DNA of 64,000 bases from Salvia splendens. Taxonomy: Eukaryota > Streptophyta > Magnoliopsida > Lamiales > Lamiaceae. This document shows positions 22,491-33,224 of the stretch, piece by piece. The notes beneath the pieces were generated by a model. That model was not told the DNA's origin, searched no databases, and saw only the letters and a list, made by a program, of their open reading frames with translations. Each line of letters opens with the position of its first letter. Position 1 is the stretch's first letter. Both the position numbers and the translations under genes were made by a program. Where the stretch lies: NCBI RefSeq assembly GCF_004379255.2, contig NC_056033.1, positions 23,242,209 to 23,306,208 of the forward strand, read 5' to 3'.

Positions 22491-23182
22491 AACACTGAAC
22501 CGTTTTATTTTATATGTAATTTACTACATATAATAAAATAAATTTTTTTTCGATTAGGGTTAGATGGAATGTGGGTATTGTGAGAGAGAAGATTTGGGGG
22601 AGAATATAGAGTGTAGAGAGAGTTCGGTTTTTTAGAGATTGGAAAATAAAAGAAAAGGGAGAAAAACTGGGTATTTTAGATAAGGAAAGGGAATGGTTGT
22701 AGGGCGGTTGCAGGCGTGATGTAAGCAACTGTACGCCTCCCCATAAAGTTAAAATTTGAATTTCAAAAATTCCACACTTCCATCCCAAAACATCTGGTCC
22801 GAAAATCTCTCATTCCCCCATGTAAATGCTATTCTCAGCAATACCACACTTAGGAAAAACAAAAATGAAATGCCAAACTCCCAGGTCAAGGATTCATTAT
22901 GAGACAAAACAATTTCCCTAAGAAGTCTGGTGTTTCGAAAATATTTTTGGAAGATTAGGTTTTTTTTGGTAATTTTTCCTACTTTTTGAAAAGCAATTAA
23001 ACTATTTACACTTTCATTTGCGTATTTTCGAGATCCCCTGGTTCAGTGTATAGATGAAAAAAATGCATTCCTATTTACCTGACCCAGGAATTCACCGAGA
23101 ATACTTACTCACTAGTCCGATTAGATGACAATAGAGAGTGCGCGTAGTGGCACTTCCTCCACTACATATAATAAGGGTTAAC
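22491..23182. other. Unclassified segment between D-family halves
   Basis: There is no coding region that I trust. ACTACATATAATAA occurs at both edges (about 22523 and 23161) and could be a target duplication around an inserted retroelement remnant. The interior (GGTCAAGGATTCATTATGAG, CTGACCCAGGAATTC) looks like untranslated retrotransposon sequence, but I cannot name the family. Confidence 0.4.
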
Positions 23183-23854
23183 TGTCTCTCAGTTGAAGTA
23201 AATTCGGTATGTAATGAATGCGAAAAATAACACAACATAATGAACTACAATGTTAACTGTCTTATTACTTCATTCAGTCATGCTATTACTTCATCTTCTT
23301 AGTTTATTACTTCATTCCATTAGTTTATTACTTCATAATAAAAAGTTAAAAAAAAATTTAAAAATTTTTTAAAAACGTTTTTATTTAATAAAATATCAAA
23401 TTAATTGTAAATTAATCATCACCACAAGATTAAGAAAAATGAGTGGCCCAAATTTGGTCTCTAGTTCGGTCTTTAAAAAGGGTTCGACATTGATCACAAC
23501 TCTATATATATATATATATATATGTCCATGATCAATTGAGATTTTTTAGGCTAATTGAGAAATGAGATGCAACATAAGCCACTCATTTTTATTAAATGAG
23601 TGGTCCAGATTTTGCAACACAAAAAATATTTTTAGATTAACTTATTATGAAAGGGTATAATGGTCATTTTGTGGTTTAGTTTAGGGTTCTTCAGCCTTCA
23701 ATCGCGATTTTGGTGAGATTGGCGATTTATCTGAGATCTCTCTGATTCAATTGATTCCAACGCTTTCTGATTCAATTGATTCGAAAATTAGAACACAGAC
23801 GATTTCAATGATATCAACAATCTCTGATTCAATGATTCCTCTGCATATCAATTT
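23183..23854 (+). repeat. 672-bp direct duplication, copy 2
   Basis: Second copy of 21621-22292. Its right part forms the authentic left end of the large palindrome. Confidence 0.9.
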
Positions 23855-24812
23855 TTGAAAACAAAAACGACTAATTCGACGGAGTTTGGTTGAATCTGAA
23901 GTTTTTAGGTTGATTTTATCGACTTTGATTCTGTTTTTATGCTTTATTTGTTGATGCCCAGTCGAATTTATTCCTAATCAGTTTTTTTTTGTTTTTTCAT
24001 CTTTAGCTTCGAGTTCAATTCGTAATCATTACCTAAGGTGTTATCTGATGGATTCTTCATCTTATTCCGAGTCGACGTCGACGAATGGTGAAGGTAATTT
24101 GGATTGGTTTTCATTAACATGACTTTTTTGTACTTTGTTGGTGAATTATACTCCGTTGACATAAATGCACAGCTGTTGATATTTGAATTGATATTCTGTT
24201 GACATAAATGCAAATATGTTGACATGATGTATGTTACCTGTTAAATATTCTATATAGTTATACTCTTCGTTGACATTTTGTTGAAATACAAAATAGTTGT
24301 ATGCAAAATGCACTCTCCCCTGGCTGAAGAGCCCCTGCTGTGGTGTTTGTTGGTGGAGGAAGGTGTTATGGGTAGGGTTGACAGTCCATGATAGGATGTC
24401 TAAGATGTTGGTGTTGGTGTGTTGGTGCTGCGTATTTTGAGATTTTGATTTTGGTGTGAGTCAGTTAAGATATGCTAGTTGACATTATGTTCTGGTTTGA
24501 ATTGATGTTCTGTTGACATAAATGCAAATATGTTGACATAAATTGAAGTTACCTGTTAAATATTCTATGTAGCTATACTCTTTGTTGACATACAAAATAG
24601 TTGTATGCAAAATGCACCCTTCCCTGGCTGAAGAACCCCTGCTGTGGTGTTTGTTGGTGGAGGAAGGGGTTATGGGTAGGGTTGAGAGTCCATGATAGGA
24701 TGTCTGATATGTTGGTGCTGCTTATTTTGAGATTTTGATTCTGGATTCTGGTGGGTCAGTTAAGATATGCTAGTTGACATTATCTGTTATAGGTTGTTGA
24801 CATATTTTCCCA

Positions 24813-25940
24813 TTATGTTGTAGGATCTGTTATTCCAATTTGCAATTTCCCATTATTCAGGTTTGTCTTGCACTCTTGTTCATCAAAGCTCTTCAACAAA
24901 GAAAACGCTAATATGCTGTGAATGAAGTCAATTTTGAAATCCAAAACACTCTCAAACCCCATCTCCTTCACATAATTAATCTGTGCCTCATTTAATTTGC
25001 TTATTGCTTCAACAAAAAACAACGGCTTCCTTTTCACTACAAGCCGTTTACTGAAGTAATTATTTCATTTTTTCTGTTCTTTAACCTCCGTTTGCTTGTC
25101 ATTTTGTCTTTTGCTTCTTGTCTCAGAAGCAACTAACTTTTCCTGGTCATTTCTTCTTTTGCTTCTTTTCTCATAATCAATTAAGTTTATCTTCCTCTTT
25201 TCTGGTTTAAAATCAATCATAATAAAAATGTCAATAATACAATAATATCATGTCAAATGTTTACATATATTTGAAGAGCATACATATGTTTTGTACAACC
25301 ATCCTAACAACCATTCAAACAAGCATACACTATGTCAACAATTATGTTCAGCCCATTGACATCTTAACAGCCATACATATGACAAGGGCAAGCATACACT
25401 ATGTCAACAATTATATGACAAGGGCAAGTACACATATAAGTCAGCCATCGTAACAGCCATATATAACAAGGGCAAGCATACCCTGTTTTCTACACTCTGT
25501 CAATAGCAATAGCTATTGACATACTACTACAAAATGTCAACACTACTATGTCAATAGACATCCTCTAATGTCAATAATCTCAAAATTTTAAATATATAGG
25601 AGTACTTAACTCGAAGAAGATTCTTCCTCTGTTTCGTTATTTCCCGCTTCTGACCCTTCTTCAATTTCCATAGCTAATAAACCCCCCCCCCCCAAAAAAA
25701 AATAGAAGTCGAACTCATCAGATAACTAAATTATGAAAACCTAAAAATAAAATTTTTGAATAATCAAACTTTGTTTTAAAAAACTAAAATCAAAGCCATA
25801 CAATTAAAAAATGAATGAAATCTTTAACCTGAATGAGTCGGTTCAGTCGATTCGGTGTTGACCTCCAAATCGGACGCCATTTTTCCAGCAACGGTCGACT
25901 GTTCAATCGGTTCCTGAATGTCAATCGATTCCCTTGTCAT
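24813..25940 (-). pseudogene. Ulp1-gene N-terminal domain fragment, left arm of P
   Basis: The gene starts at ATG 25940 (MTRESIDIQEPIEQSTVAGK). After an intron comes an acidic exon (MEIEEGSEAGN...EEESSSS), then a basic exon (KRKINLIDYEKRSKRRNDQ) leading into KRKPLFFVEAISKLNEAQ, VKEMGFESVLDFKID, LAFSLLKSFDEQECKTNL and NGKLQIGITDPTT, with a stop at 24813. The last part aligns with the N-terminal domain of the K1 and K2 proteins (Q..AVAELGFQSILCFD..., LARCQIGLSGG). The Ulp1-like part is absent. This arm keeps the domain exon open, so a short protein of about 170-190 residues remains possible. Confidence 0.6.
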
Positions 25941-26744
25941 TGTTTTAGAAATTTTTTGTTTAGGCAGGAGATAAAATCGGCTTTTAAATCAAACTGATTG
26001 GATTTTGTAGATGAAGGGTTAGGAATTGAAAAAAAAGTTGACTTTCGATTTCTATCGACTTGAAGATTTAAGAGAAAGTGGTTGAAAGAGAAATTTAATA
26101 TAAATCTACTTTTGAGAGAGTTGGGTTTTGAAATGATTTAGGAGAGAAATGATTTACTAAATTTATTACAACTCTAATTAACTCTGTTTTTGAGGAAGGA
26201 AGTTTCGTAAAGAATATGAACCGCCAATTTTTTCCGCCAGTTTATTAGAGAAATGAGTTGTTGACATTTTAATACGAGTTGTTGACATTTGATATTTTGA
26301 CTATTGATATGAGAATTATTTAGTTGTTGACTTTTTATACAGTTTATTGACATTTTCTTATTTGTTCTTAACATTTGATTTGTTGTCTATTGACATGTAT
26401 TATATGACCATAATTCATGTCAACAACTCGTTTCTCTAATAAAATGGCGGAAAAAAATTGGCCGTTCATATTCTTTACAAAACTTCCTTCTTCAAAAACA
26501 GAGTTAATCAGAGCTGTAATAAATTTAGTAAACCATTTCTCTCCTAAATCATTTCAAAACCCAACTCTCTCAAAAGCAGATTTATATTAAATTTCTCTCC
26601 CAACCATTTTCTCTTAAATCTTCAAGTCGATAGAAATCGAAAGTCGACTTTTTTTTCAATTCCTAACCCTTCATCTACAAAATCCAATCAGTTTGATTTA
26701 AAAGCCGATTTTATCTCCTGCCTAACCAAATTATTTCTAAAACA

Positions 26745-27861
26745 ATGACAAGGGAATCGATTGACATTCAGGAACCGATTGAACAGTCGACCGTTGCCGG
26801 AAAAATGGCGTCTGATTTGGAGGTCAACACCGAATCGACTGAACCGACTCATTCAGGTCAAAGATTTCATTCGTTTTTTAATTGTATGGCTTTGATTTTA
26901 GTTTTTTTAAAACAAAGTTTGATTATTCAAAAATTTTATTTTTAGGTTTTCATAATTTAGTTATCTGATGAGTTCGACTTCTGTTTTTTTGGGGGTTGAT
27001 TAGCTATGGAAATTGACGAAGGGTTAGAAGCGGGAAATAAAGAAATAGAGGAAGAATCTTCTTCGAGTTAAGTACTCCTATATATTTAAATTTTTGAGAT
27101 TATTGACATTAGAGGATGTCTGTTGACATAGTGGTTTTGACATTTTGTAGTAGTATGTCAATAGCTATTGACATAATGTAGAAAACAGGGTATGCTTGCC
27201 CTTGTTTTATATATGGCTGTTACGATGGCTGACTTATAAGTGTACTTGCCCTTGTCATATAATTGTTGACATAGTGTATGCTTGCCCTTATCATATGTAT
27301 GGCTGTTAAGATGTCAATGGGTTGAACATAATTGTTGACATAGTGTATGCTTGTTTAAATGGCTGTTAGGATGGCTGTACAAAACATATGTATGCTCTTC
27401 AAATGTTATATGTAAAATTTGACATGATATTATTGTATTATTGACATTTTTTTATGCTTGATTTTAAACTAGAAAAGAGGAAGATAGACTTAATTGATTC
27501 TGAGAGAAGGGGCAAAAGAAGAAATGACCAGGAAAAATTAGTTGCTTCTGAGACAAGAAGCAAAAGACAAAATGATAAGCAAACGGAGGTTAAAGAACAA
27601 AAAAAAGGAAATAATTACTTCAGTAAACGACATCTAGTTAAAAGGAAGCCGTTGTTTTTTGTTGAAGCAATAAGCAAATGGAATGAGGCACATATTAATT
27701 CTGTGAAGGAGATGGGGTTTGAGAGTGTTCTGGATTTATAAATTGACTCAATTCCCAGCATATTAGCGTTTTCTTTGTTGAAGAGCTTTGATGAACAAGA
27801 GTGCAAGATAAACCTGAATAATGGGAAATTGCAAATTGGAATAAAAGATCCTACAACATAA
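26745..27861 (+). pseudogene. Ulp1-gene N-terminal domain fragment, right arm of P
   Basis: This is the mirror copy of the left-arm gene. ATG 26745 opens MTRESIDIQEPIEQSTVAGK, with the second exon near 27005 (MEIDEGLEAGNKEIEEESSS) and the main exon from about 27470 (KRKIDLIDSERRGKRRNDQ). Here an in-frame TAA (27739-27741) follows GFESVLDL, where the left arm reads Lys. The rest (SILAFSLLKSFDEQECKINL...) continues to the stop at 27859. The two arms have thus diverged after the inversion formed, and this copy is broken. Confidence 0.6.
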
Positions 27862-29135
27862 TGGGAAAATATGTCAACAATCTAAAACAGATAATTTCAA
27901 CTAGCATATCTTAACTGACCCACACCAGAATCCAGAATAAAAATCTCAAAATAAGCAGCACCAAGATATCAGACATCCTATCATTGACTCTCAACCCTGC
28001 CCATAACCCCTTCCTCCACCAACAAACACCACAGCAGGGGTTCTTCAGCCAGGGGAGGGTGCATTTTGCATACAACTATTTTGTATGTCAACAAAGTGTA
28101 TAGCTACATAGAATATTTAACAGGTAACATACACCATTTCAACATATTTGCATTTATGTCAACAGAACATCAATTCAAACTAGAACATAATGTAAACTAG
28201 CATATCTTAACTGACCCACACCAAAATCAAAATCTCAAAATACGCAGCACCAACTCACCAACACCAACATCTTAGACATCCTATCATGGACTGTCAACCC
28301 TACCCATAACACCTTCCTCCACCAAAAACACCACAGTAGGGGCTCTTCAGCCAGGGGAGAGTGCATTTTGCATACAACTATTTTGTATGTCAACAAAATG
28401 TCAACGAAGAGTATAACTATATAGAATATTTAACAGGTAACAGACATCATGTCAACAGATTTGCATTTATGTCAACAGAACATCAATTCAAATATCAACA
28501 GCTGTGCATTCATGTCAACGGAGTATAATTCACCAACAAAGTACAAAAAAGTCATGTTAATGAAAACCAATCCAAATTACCTTCACCATTCGTCGACGTC
28601 GACTCGGAATAAGATGAAGAATCCATCAGATAACACCTTAGGTAATGATTACGAATTGAACTCGAAGCTAAAGATGAAAAAAAAACTGATTAGGAATAAA
28701 TTCGACTGGGCATCAACAAATAAAGCATAAAAACAGAATCAAAGTCGATAAAATCAACCTAAAAACTTCAGATTCAACCAAACTCCGTCGAATTAGTCGT
28801 TTTTTTTTAAAAAAATTGATATGCAGAGGAATCGTTGAATCAGAGATCGTTGAAATCGTCCGTGTTCTAATTTTCGAATCAATTGAATCAGAAAGCGTTA
28901 GAATCAATTGAATCAGAGAGATCTCAGAGAAATCACCAATCTCACCAAAATCGCGATTGAAGGCTGAAGAACCCTAAACTAAACCACGAAATGACCATTA
29001 TACCCTTTCATAATAAATTAATCTAAAAATATTTTTTGTGTGGCAAAATCTGGACCACTCATTTAATAAAAATGAGTGGCTGATGTTGCATCTCATTTCT
29101 CAATTAGCCTAAAAAATCTCAATTGATCATGGACC

Positions 29136-29169
29136 TATATATATATTTATATATATATATATATATATA
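29136..29169. repeat. (TA)n tract between P and K2
   Basis: A 34-bp TA-rich run with one TTTA interruption is the shared border of the palindrome and K2. Confidence 0.95.
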
Positions 29170-29814
29170 GGAGAGCATTATTCTCCTATTCATACCTAAG
29201 CTCCTTTTCTCTTCTTGATATTGACCATTAGATCCTATGAATCAACGGACCACATCGATGCTGAAATTCTCGGTCCGCGTTGCATTATAGAACCTAACAT
29301 AATGCATTATGGGGATACTATAGTAAATGGGAGAAATTCGAACCTGCCATATTTTTGGAAATCGTGAATTTTCAGCGATTTGAACGTGTCCATCTCTTCT
29401 ACCGCTCTCATTCATTACTCTTTCATCCTATTCCACTCTCCCTACTCCCTCCACTCTCTAAAACCTTAGCCGTTCAAACCGGGTGAAGAATTGATAGCAG
29501 CGATTCAAGATTTCGGTGATTAAACTCCACCGGTGGTAACATCTTATCCAAATCGACAATCCTTGACTCGTTTCGTGTTATATTCAAAAAATCCGCTAGG
29601 TATGTTTGACCATTACTTTTTGGCTCGTTTGTTGTTTTTATTTTGAAGACCCGAACAAAAAAAAATTGACTTTTCATATGCCATGGCTTTTTACATTCAG
29701 AATTAACTAGTTATTCCTCTAGGGTTGGCTCTGATTAGCACGGTTAGACATTGTGTTGTGTTAAAAAGTAATGGATTTAGGTCTCTTATATTTTTGTATT
29801 ATTGCAGATCCAAA

Positions 29815-31730
29815 ATGCCGAAAATAGGTCGTCCGCGCTCGGAAGCTTCACAGGATGCAGGTATATTGTCGTCGCAACTTGTGCTTTTCAATATTTTAGT
29901 TGTTTATTGTGTGGAATGGTATTTGCATGTGTGTTTGTTTAGGCCAATTGCTTCGTTAAAAATCTGTATGTGTATTGTGTGTAGTGCTTGTGCTATGCAG
30001 TCAAGAGTTTAGTGCATAGATTGTTTGGTTTGATTAGTGCATTATGAATATGTTTCAAGAATCATTATGTGTATTAAATTACGCACTATGTAGGGTAGTG
30101 AGTGTACTCGAGAACAAACTATGTTAGATTTTAGTGTGCATTTTTTAAGACATACTGTGCATTATGTACCATGATGTATGCATTATGTTGTTTTTAACAT
30201 TGTGTGTTGTTTGTATTGGTTTGTAGCCTCAGAATGTTACAGAGGATTCGGTTGGATGATTAAATAGAAAATGTTTAAATGTGAATGCACAATGATAATT
30301 ATTTGCTTTATATTATGCATTATGGGTAAGGTTTGTATGCATTAATTGTTCTTACTGCATCATTTTTTCCTGGTTGTACGTATATATCCGCATTAATCTC
30401 ATCTGATGTTGTTTTTGAATATGCAGTTCATTATGTCAAAGTATAATAGCATAAGTCGTAGTTTTTGTTGCATTTAAGAGGTGTATGTAGTGTAATGTGT
30501 GATTTACAAACTAATATCAAGAGCAACTTTTTTTTGTGCATTATTTAACTTAGACAGTGCATTATGTACCATGATATATGTATTGTTATCAGTATATTAA
30601 GCATTATTAAGGGTATTAGCTGTGGTGGTTAAGTAAAACATTTAGTATTACCAAAGTTAAATATGAAGTGCGGGCAGTGCAATCTAAAAATGTAATTGTG
30701 TATTTGATGTGGTGTGTTGTGCATGTTGACTGATATTGTGCATTGTAGTAAATAAACTATATATTTAATTCATTTTTTTTTGTTTCAGACATGCTTTATT
30801 TGCAGGGAAGGTTTTGAAAATGTTATTGTGTATTTGATGTGGTGTACTGTACATGTCATTACATTATGTGATATGATGGTCTGTACTGTATAATGTTATT
30901 GTGTATTCATAAGCACAAAATATGATGGTAATTAGCATTACTTGTCGTGTATTTTGCAGTATGGGTTAAGTGTCATCATATGTTGTGATATATGTATTAA
31001 TCCTTAATTAAACTCAGTTCATGATGTGTTGTTTGGTCCATTTCGGATAAGCAGCTTAGAGTCGACATAGACGATGTTGTCGACGACATTATTCCCGTGG
31101 CGCTTGCAAAAAGATTTAGGGAGAGGTTAACCGAGATAGGCCTTGGTACTTCTGGTAGTCATGGTGAGCCTAAACCACCTACAGGGCGAAAACAGGATCG
31201 ACTCTACTGTCGCCGAACGCCATCCCAATTCATTGACTGCTTGAAGCAGCTGAATCCCCGACAGAAAAGGGTTGTAACAGATATTGGATTTGGGCCGGTC
31301 CTTAATTTCGACATTAAGGAAATCCCCCCTTATCTTGCATATTGGGTATTGAGCGCCTTACATCTTGCCCGCTGCCAAATTCAACTTACCGGCGGTGAAT
31401 ACCTTACTCTGGACGAGGAGGATGTCCACCTCACGTTGGGGTTCCCTCGAGGGCCAAAAGTGATATCAAGGCCCGTCGACAAACAGTCAAACTTCGCTTT
31501 TAACGACCTGGTGGCGGAGAGGTGCCAGAAGGGCCGCTTTAAGATGACCCCAAAAGACATTGCACAACTGATGATGGTCGAGGTTGATGGTGGAGATGAC
31601 TTCAAGTAAGCTACTTACTTGTCCGCACAACGCCTGAGGTGCCGGAAACCAATCTAAGGCAACGAAGTATTGGAGAGATAGACCTGCCAAGTTCAATTTC
31701 GAACGGTGGGTCGAGAATTATGGGTTGTAG
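29815..31730 (+). pseudogene. K2 Ulp1-like gene with large internal deletion
   Basis: Exon 1 (29815-29860, MPKIGRPRSEASQDA) follows a CAG acceptor. The main exon (about 31052-31605) encodes LRVDIDDVVDDIIPVALAKR, LYCRRTPSQF, LAYWVLSALHLARCQI and LDEEDVHLTLGFPRG with no stop. It breaks off at VDGGDDFK, where K1 continues for another 80 residues in the same exon. After about 50 bases, a tail equal to K1's last exon appears (31656-31730: KATKYWRDRPAKFNFE...). Everything between, including the Ulp1-like core, is deleted. A shortened protein with the N-terminal domain could still be made. Confidence 0.75.
29861..31050 (+). other. K2 intron(s) rich in GCATTAT motifs
   Basis: There is no convincing coding exon, although a short one may hide near 30230-30270 (after TTTGTAG). 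Motifs such as GTGCATTATG and ATTATGCATT recur throughout. K1's corresponding intron holds the hAT insertion. Confidence 0.5.
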
Positions 31731-31898
31731 TGACTGATGGTTTCCGATATATGTTGAGGGAACCTACTGACTTGATTGATTGATTGGGTGACTTTGCACC
31801 TTAGATCTTTTTACAACCTTGAACACACTGAACAATGTTTTTTAGTATAGTCTTTATGAATTTGAACTTGCGATCATTTAGCCGAACACTATTTGCAT

Positions 31899-33010
31899 GA
31901 TGTTTATTCAGATGGCCTTTGTTCTAAACTCGGTTTACCTTGATTTGCAATCCACTGTGTATTATGTTATTTGTATATATAGGTGTACGCTTAACTCACA
32001 TAATGCTAAACATAAACCACATAATGTACAAATCCTTGTGCATAATGCAATGCCTAAACCAAATAATGCATTTGTATTCAGAATATAATTCAATATGTTG
32101 TGCATCATATCTGCATATAATGTCATTATTTGTAAAAGATAATGCATTATTAAACTTTGTGTGTGTGTATTTGGGAAAGTTGGTTTTGTGGTAAGCCATT
32201 TGGATTGAATGCCAAAACTGACGAAATGCATTTAGATGCCTCGCGGCAAAACACCCGGCCGGGTGTTTTGGTTAAGTAAAAACACCCTCCCGGGTGAGGT
32301 TTCTGGTCTCTACATGCATTTCGTGAATCGCCCGACCGGGCATTTTGAAACATAAAATCGCCCGACCGTGCGTATCTTCTGGACTACGCATGCTTTACAA
32401 TTTTAACCCGGTCGGGTGTTGTGTTGGTGAAAAATCACCCGACCGGGTGTTGCTTCTGGAGTCACCTTAAATATGTTAACTGTCTATACAGGTTTACGGT
32501 AAACTCTCATAATGCTTAACATAAACCACATAATGTACAAATCCTTGTGCATAATGCAATACCTGAACCATATAATGCATTTGTATACAGAATACGATTC
32601 AATATGTTGTGCATCATATATGCATATCATGTCATTATTAGTAAAAGCTTATGCATTATTAAACTTTGTGTGTGTATTTTGTAAAGGTGGTGTTGTGATA
32701 AGTCACTTGGAATAATTTTTATAGTTTTTGTCTTTAACTTGCTTCTGGGATATTAAATAATATAACAAGCAATGACAGCACGTATCAAACTAAAAATTAG
32801 TGTGCATTATGTTAATTGTGTATATAGGTTTCCGGTAAACTCTCATAATGGTTAATGTAAACCGCATAATGTATCAATCATTGTACATAATGCAATTTCC
32901 GCACCATATAATGCACTTATTTATTAAACACAAAGTATATTACGCCATATACAGAAAATGGGTAAAAATGATTTGCATTATATCTTCATATAATTGCATT
33001 ATTTGCAATA
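31899..33010 (+). repeat. Three tandemly related copies of a GCATTAT-rich segment
   Basis: Copies start near 31970, 32485 and 32825 and share CATAATG..TAAACATAAACCACATAATG, ATCCTTGTGCATAATGCAAT and TATAATGCATTTGTAT, with decreasing length. A GC-rich insertion separates copies 1 and 2. Small frames in this region are repeat artefacts. Confidence 0.8.
32225..32470. repeat. Cluster of GC-rich near-palindromes (CCCGACCGGG type)
   Basis: Within 240 bp of otherwise AT-rich DNA there are at least six near-palindromes: CACCCGGCCGGGTG, CACCCTCCCGGGTG, CGCCCGACCGGGCA, CGCCCGACCGTGCG, ACCCGGTCGGGTG and CACCCGACCGGGTG. They are spaced by 25-60 bases. The block looks inserted between tandem copies. The function is unknown. 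Confidence 0.8.
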
Positions 33011-33224
33011 GATAATATCTATTTATCAATTGGTTGTCGTGAAAGTGAGACTGAGATAACGAATCCTTATTAATAAAGTAGGTGACCGATATAAAATCTT
33101 ATAATAAACCAAAAAATTTATCTCACCCAGCAAGTAAACGTTGGATTTCTATTACAACCATTCGACAAAAAAGAAAAATATGTCCAAACAAAAAACCAGA
33201 ATGGTTTTGTTAATAAAACCCGAG

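Larger units (their letters stand above)
23523..29135. mobile_element. P: TA-bounded element that is a 5.6-kb near-perfect inverted repeat
   Basis: The left end TGTCCATGATCAATTGAGAT is the inverse of the right end at about 29110-29135. The similarity continues inward without a break: arms 23523-26267 and 26417-29135 (about 2.7 kb each) with a 149-bp centre. Landmarks present in both arms include GTCGACGTCGACGAATGG (left 24070, right 28595 inverted), GCCCCTGCTGTGG near 24330 and its inverse near 28330, and the gene fragment described separately. Arms differ by scattered substitutions and small indels. GTTGACAT and its reverse are spread through both arms. Read-through would produce a long hairpin RNA. 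Confidence 0.9.

Noticed and set aside
32225..32470. GC-rich palindromes as transcription terminators
   Set aside because: Bacterial-type terminators do not apply here, and the repeats lack trailing T runs.
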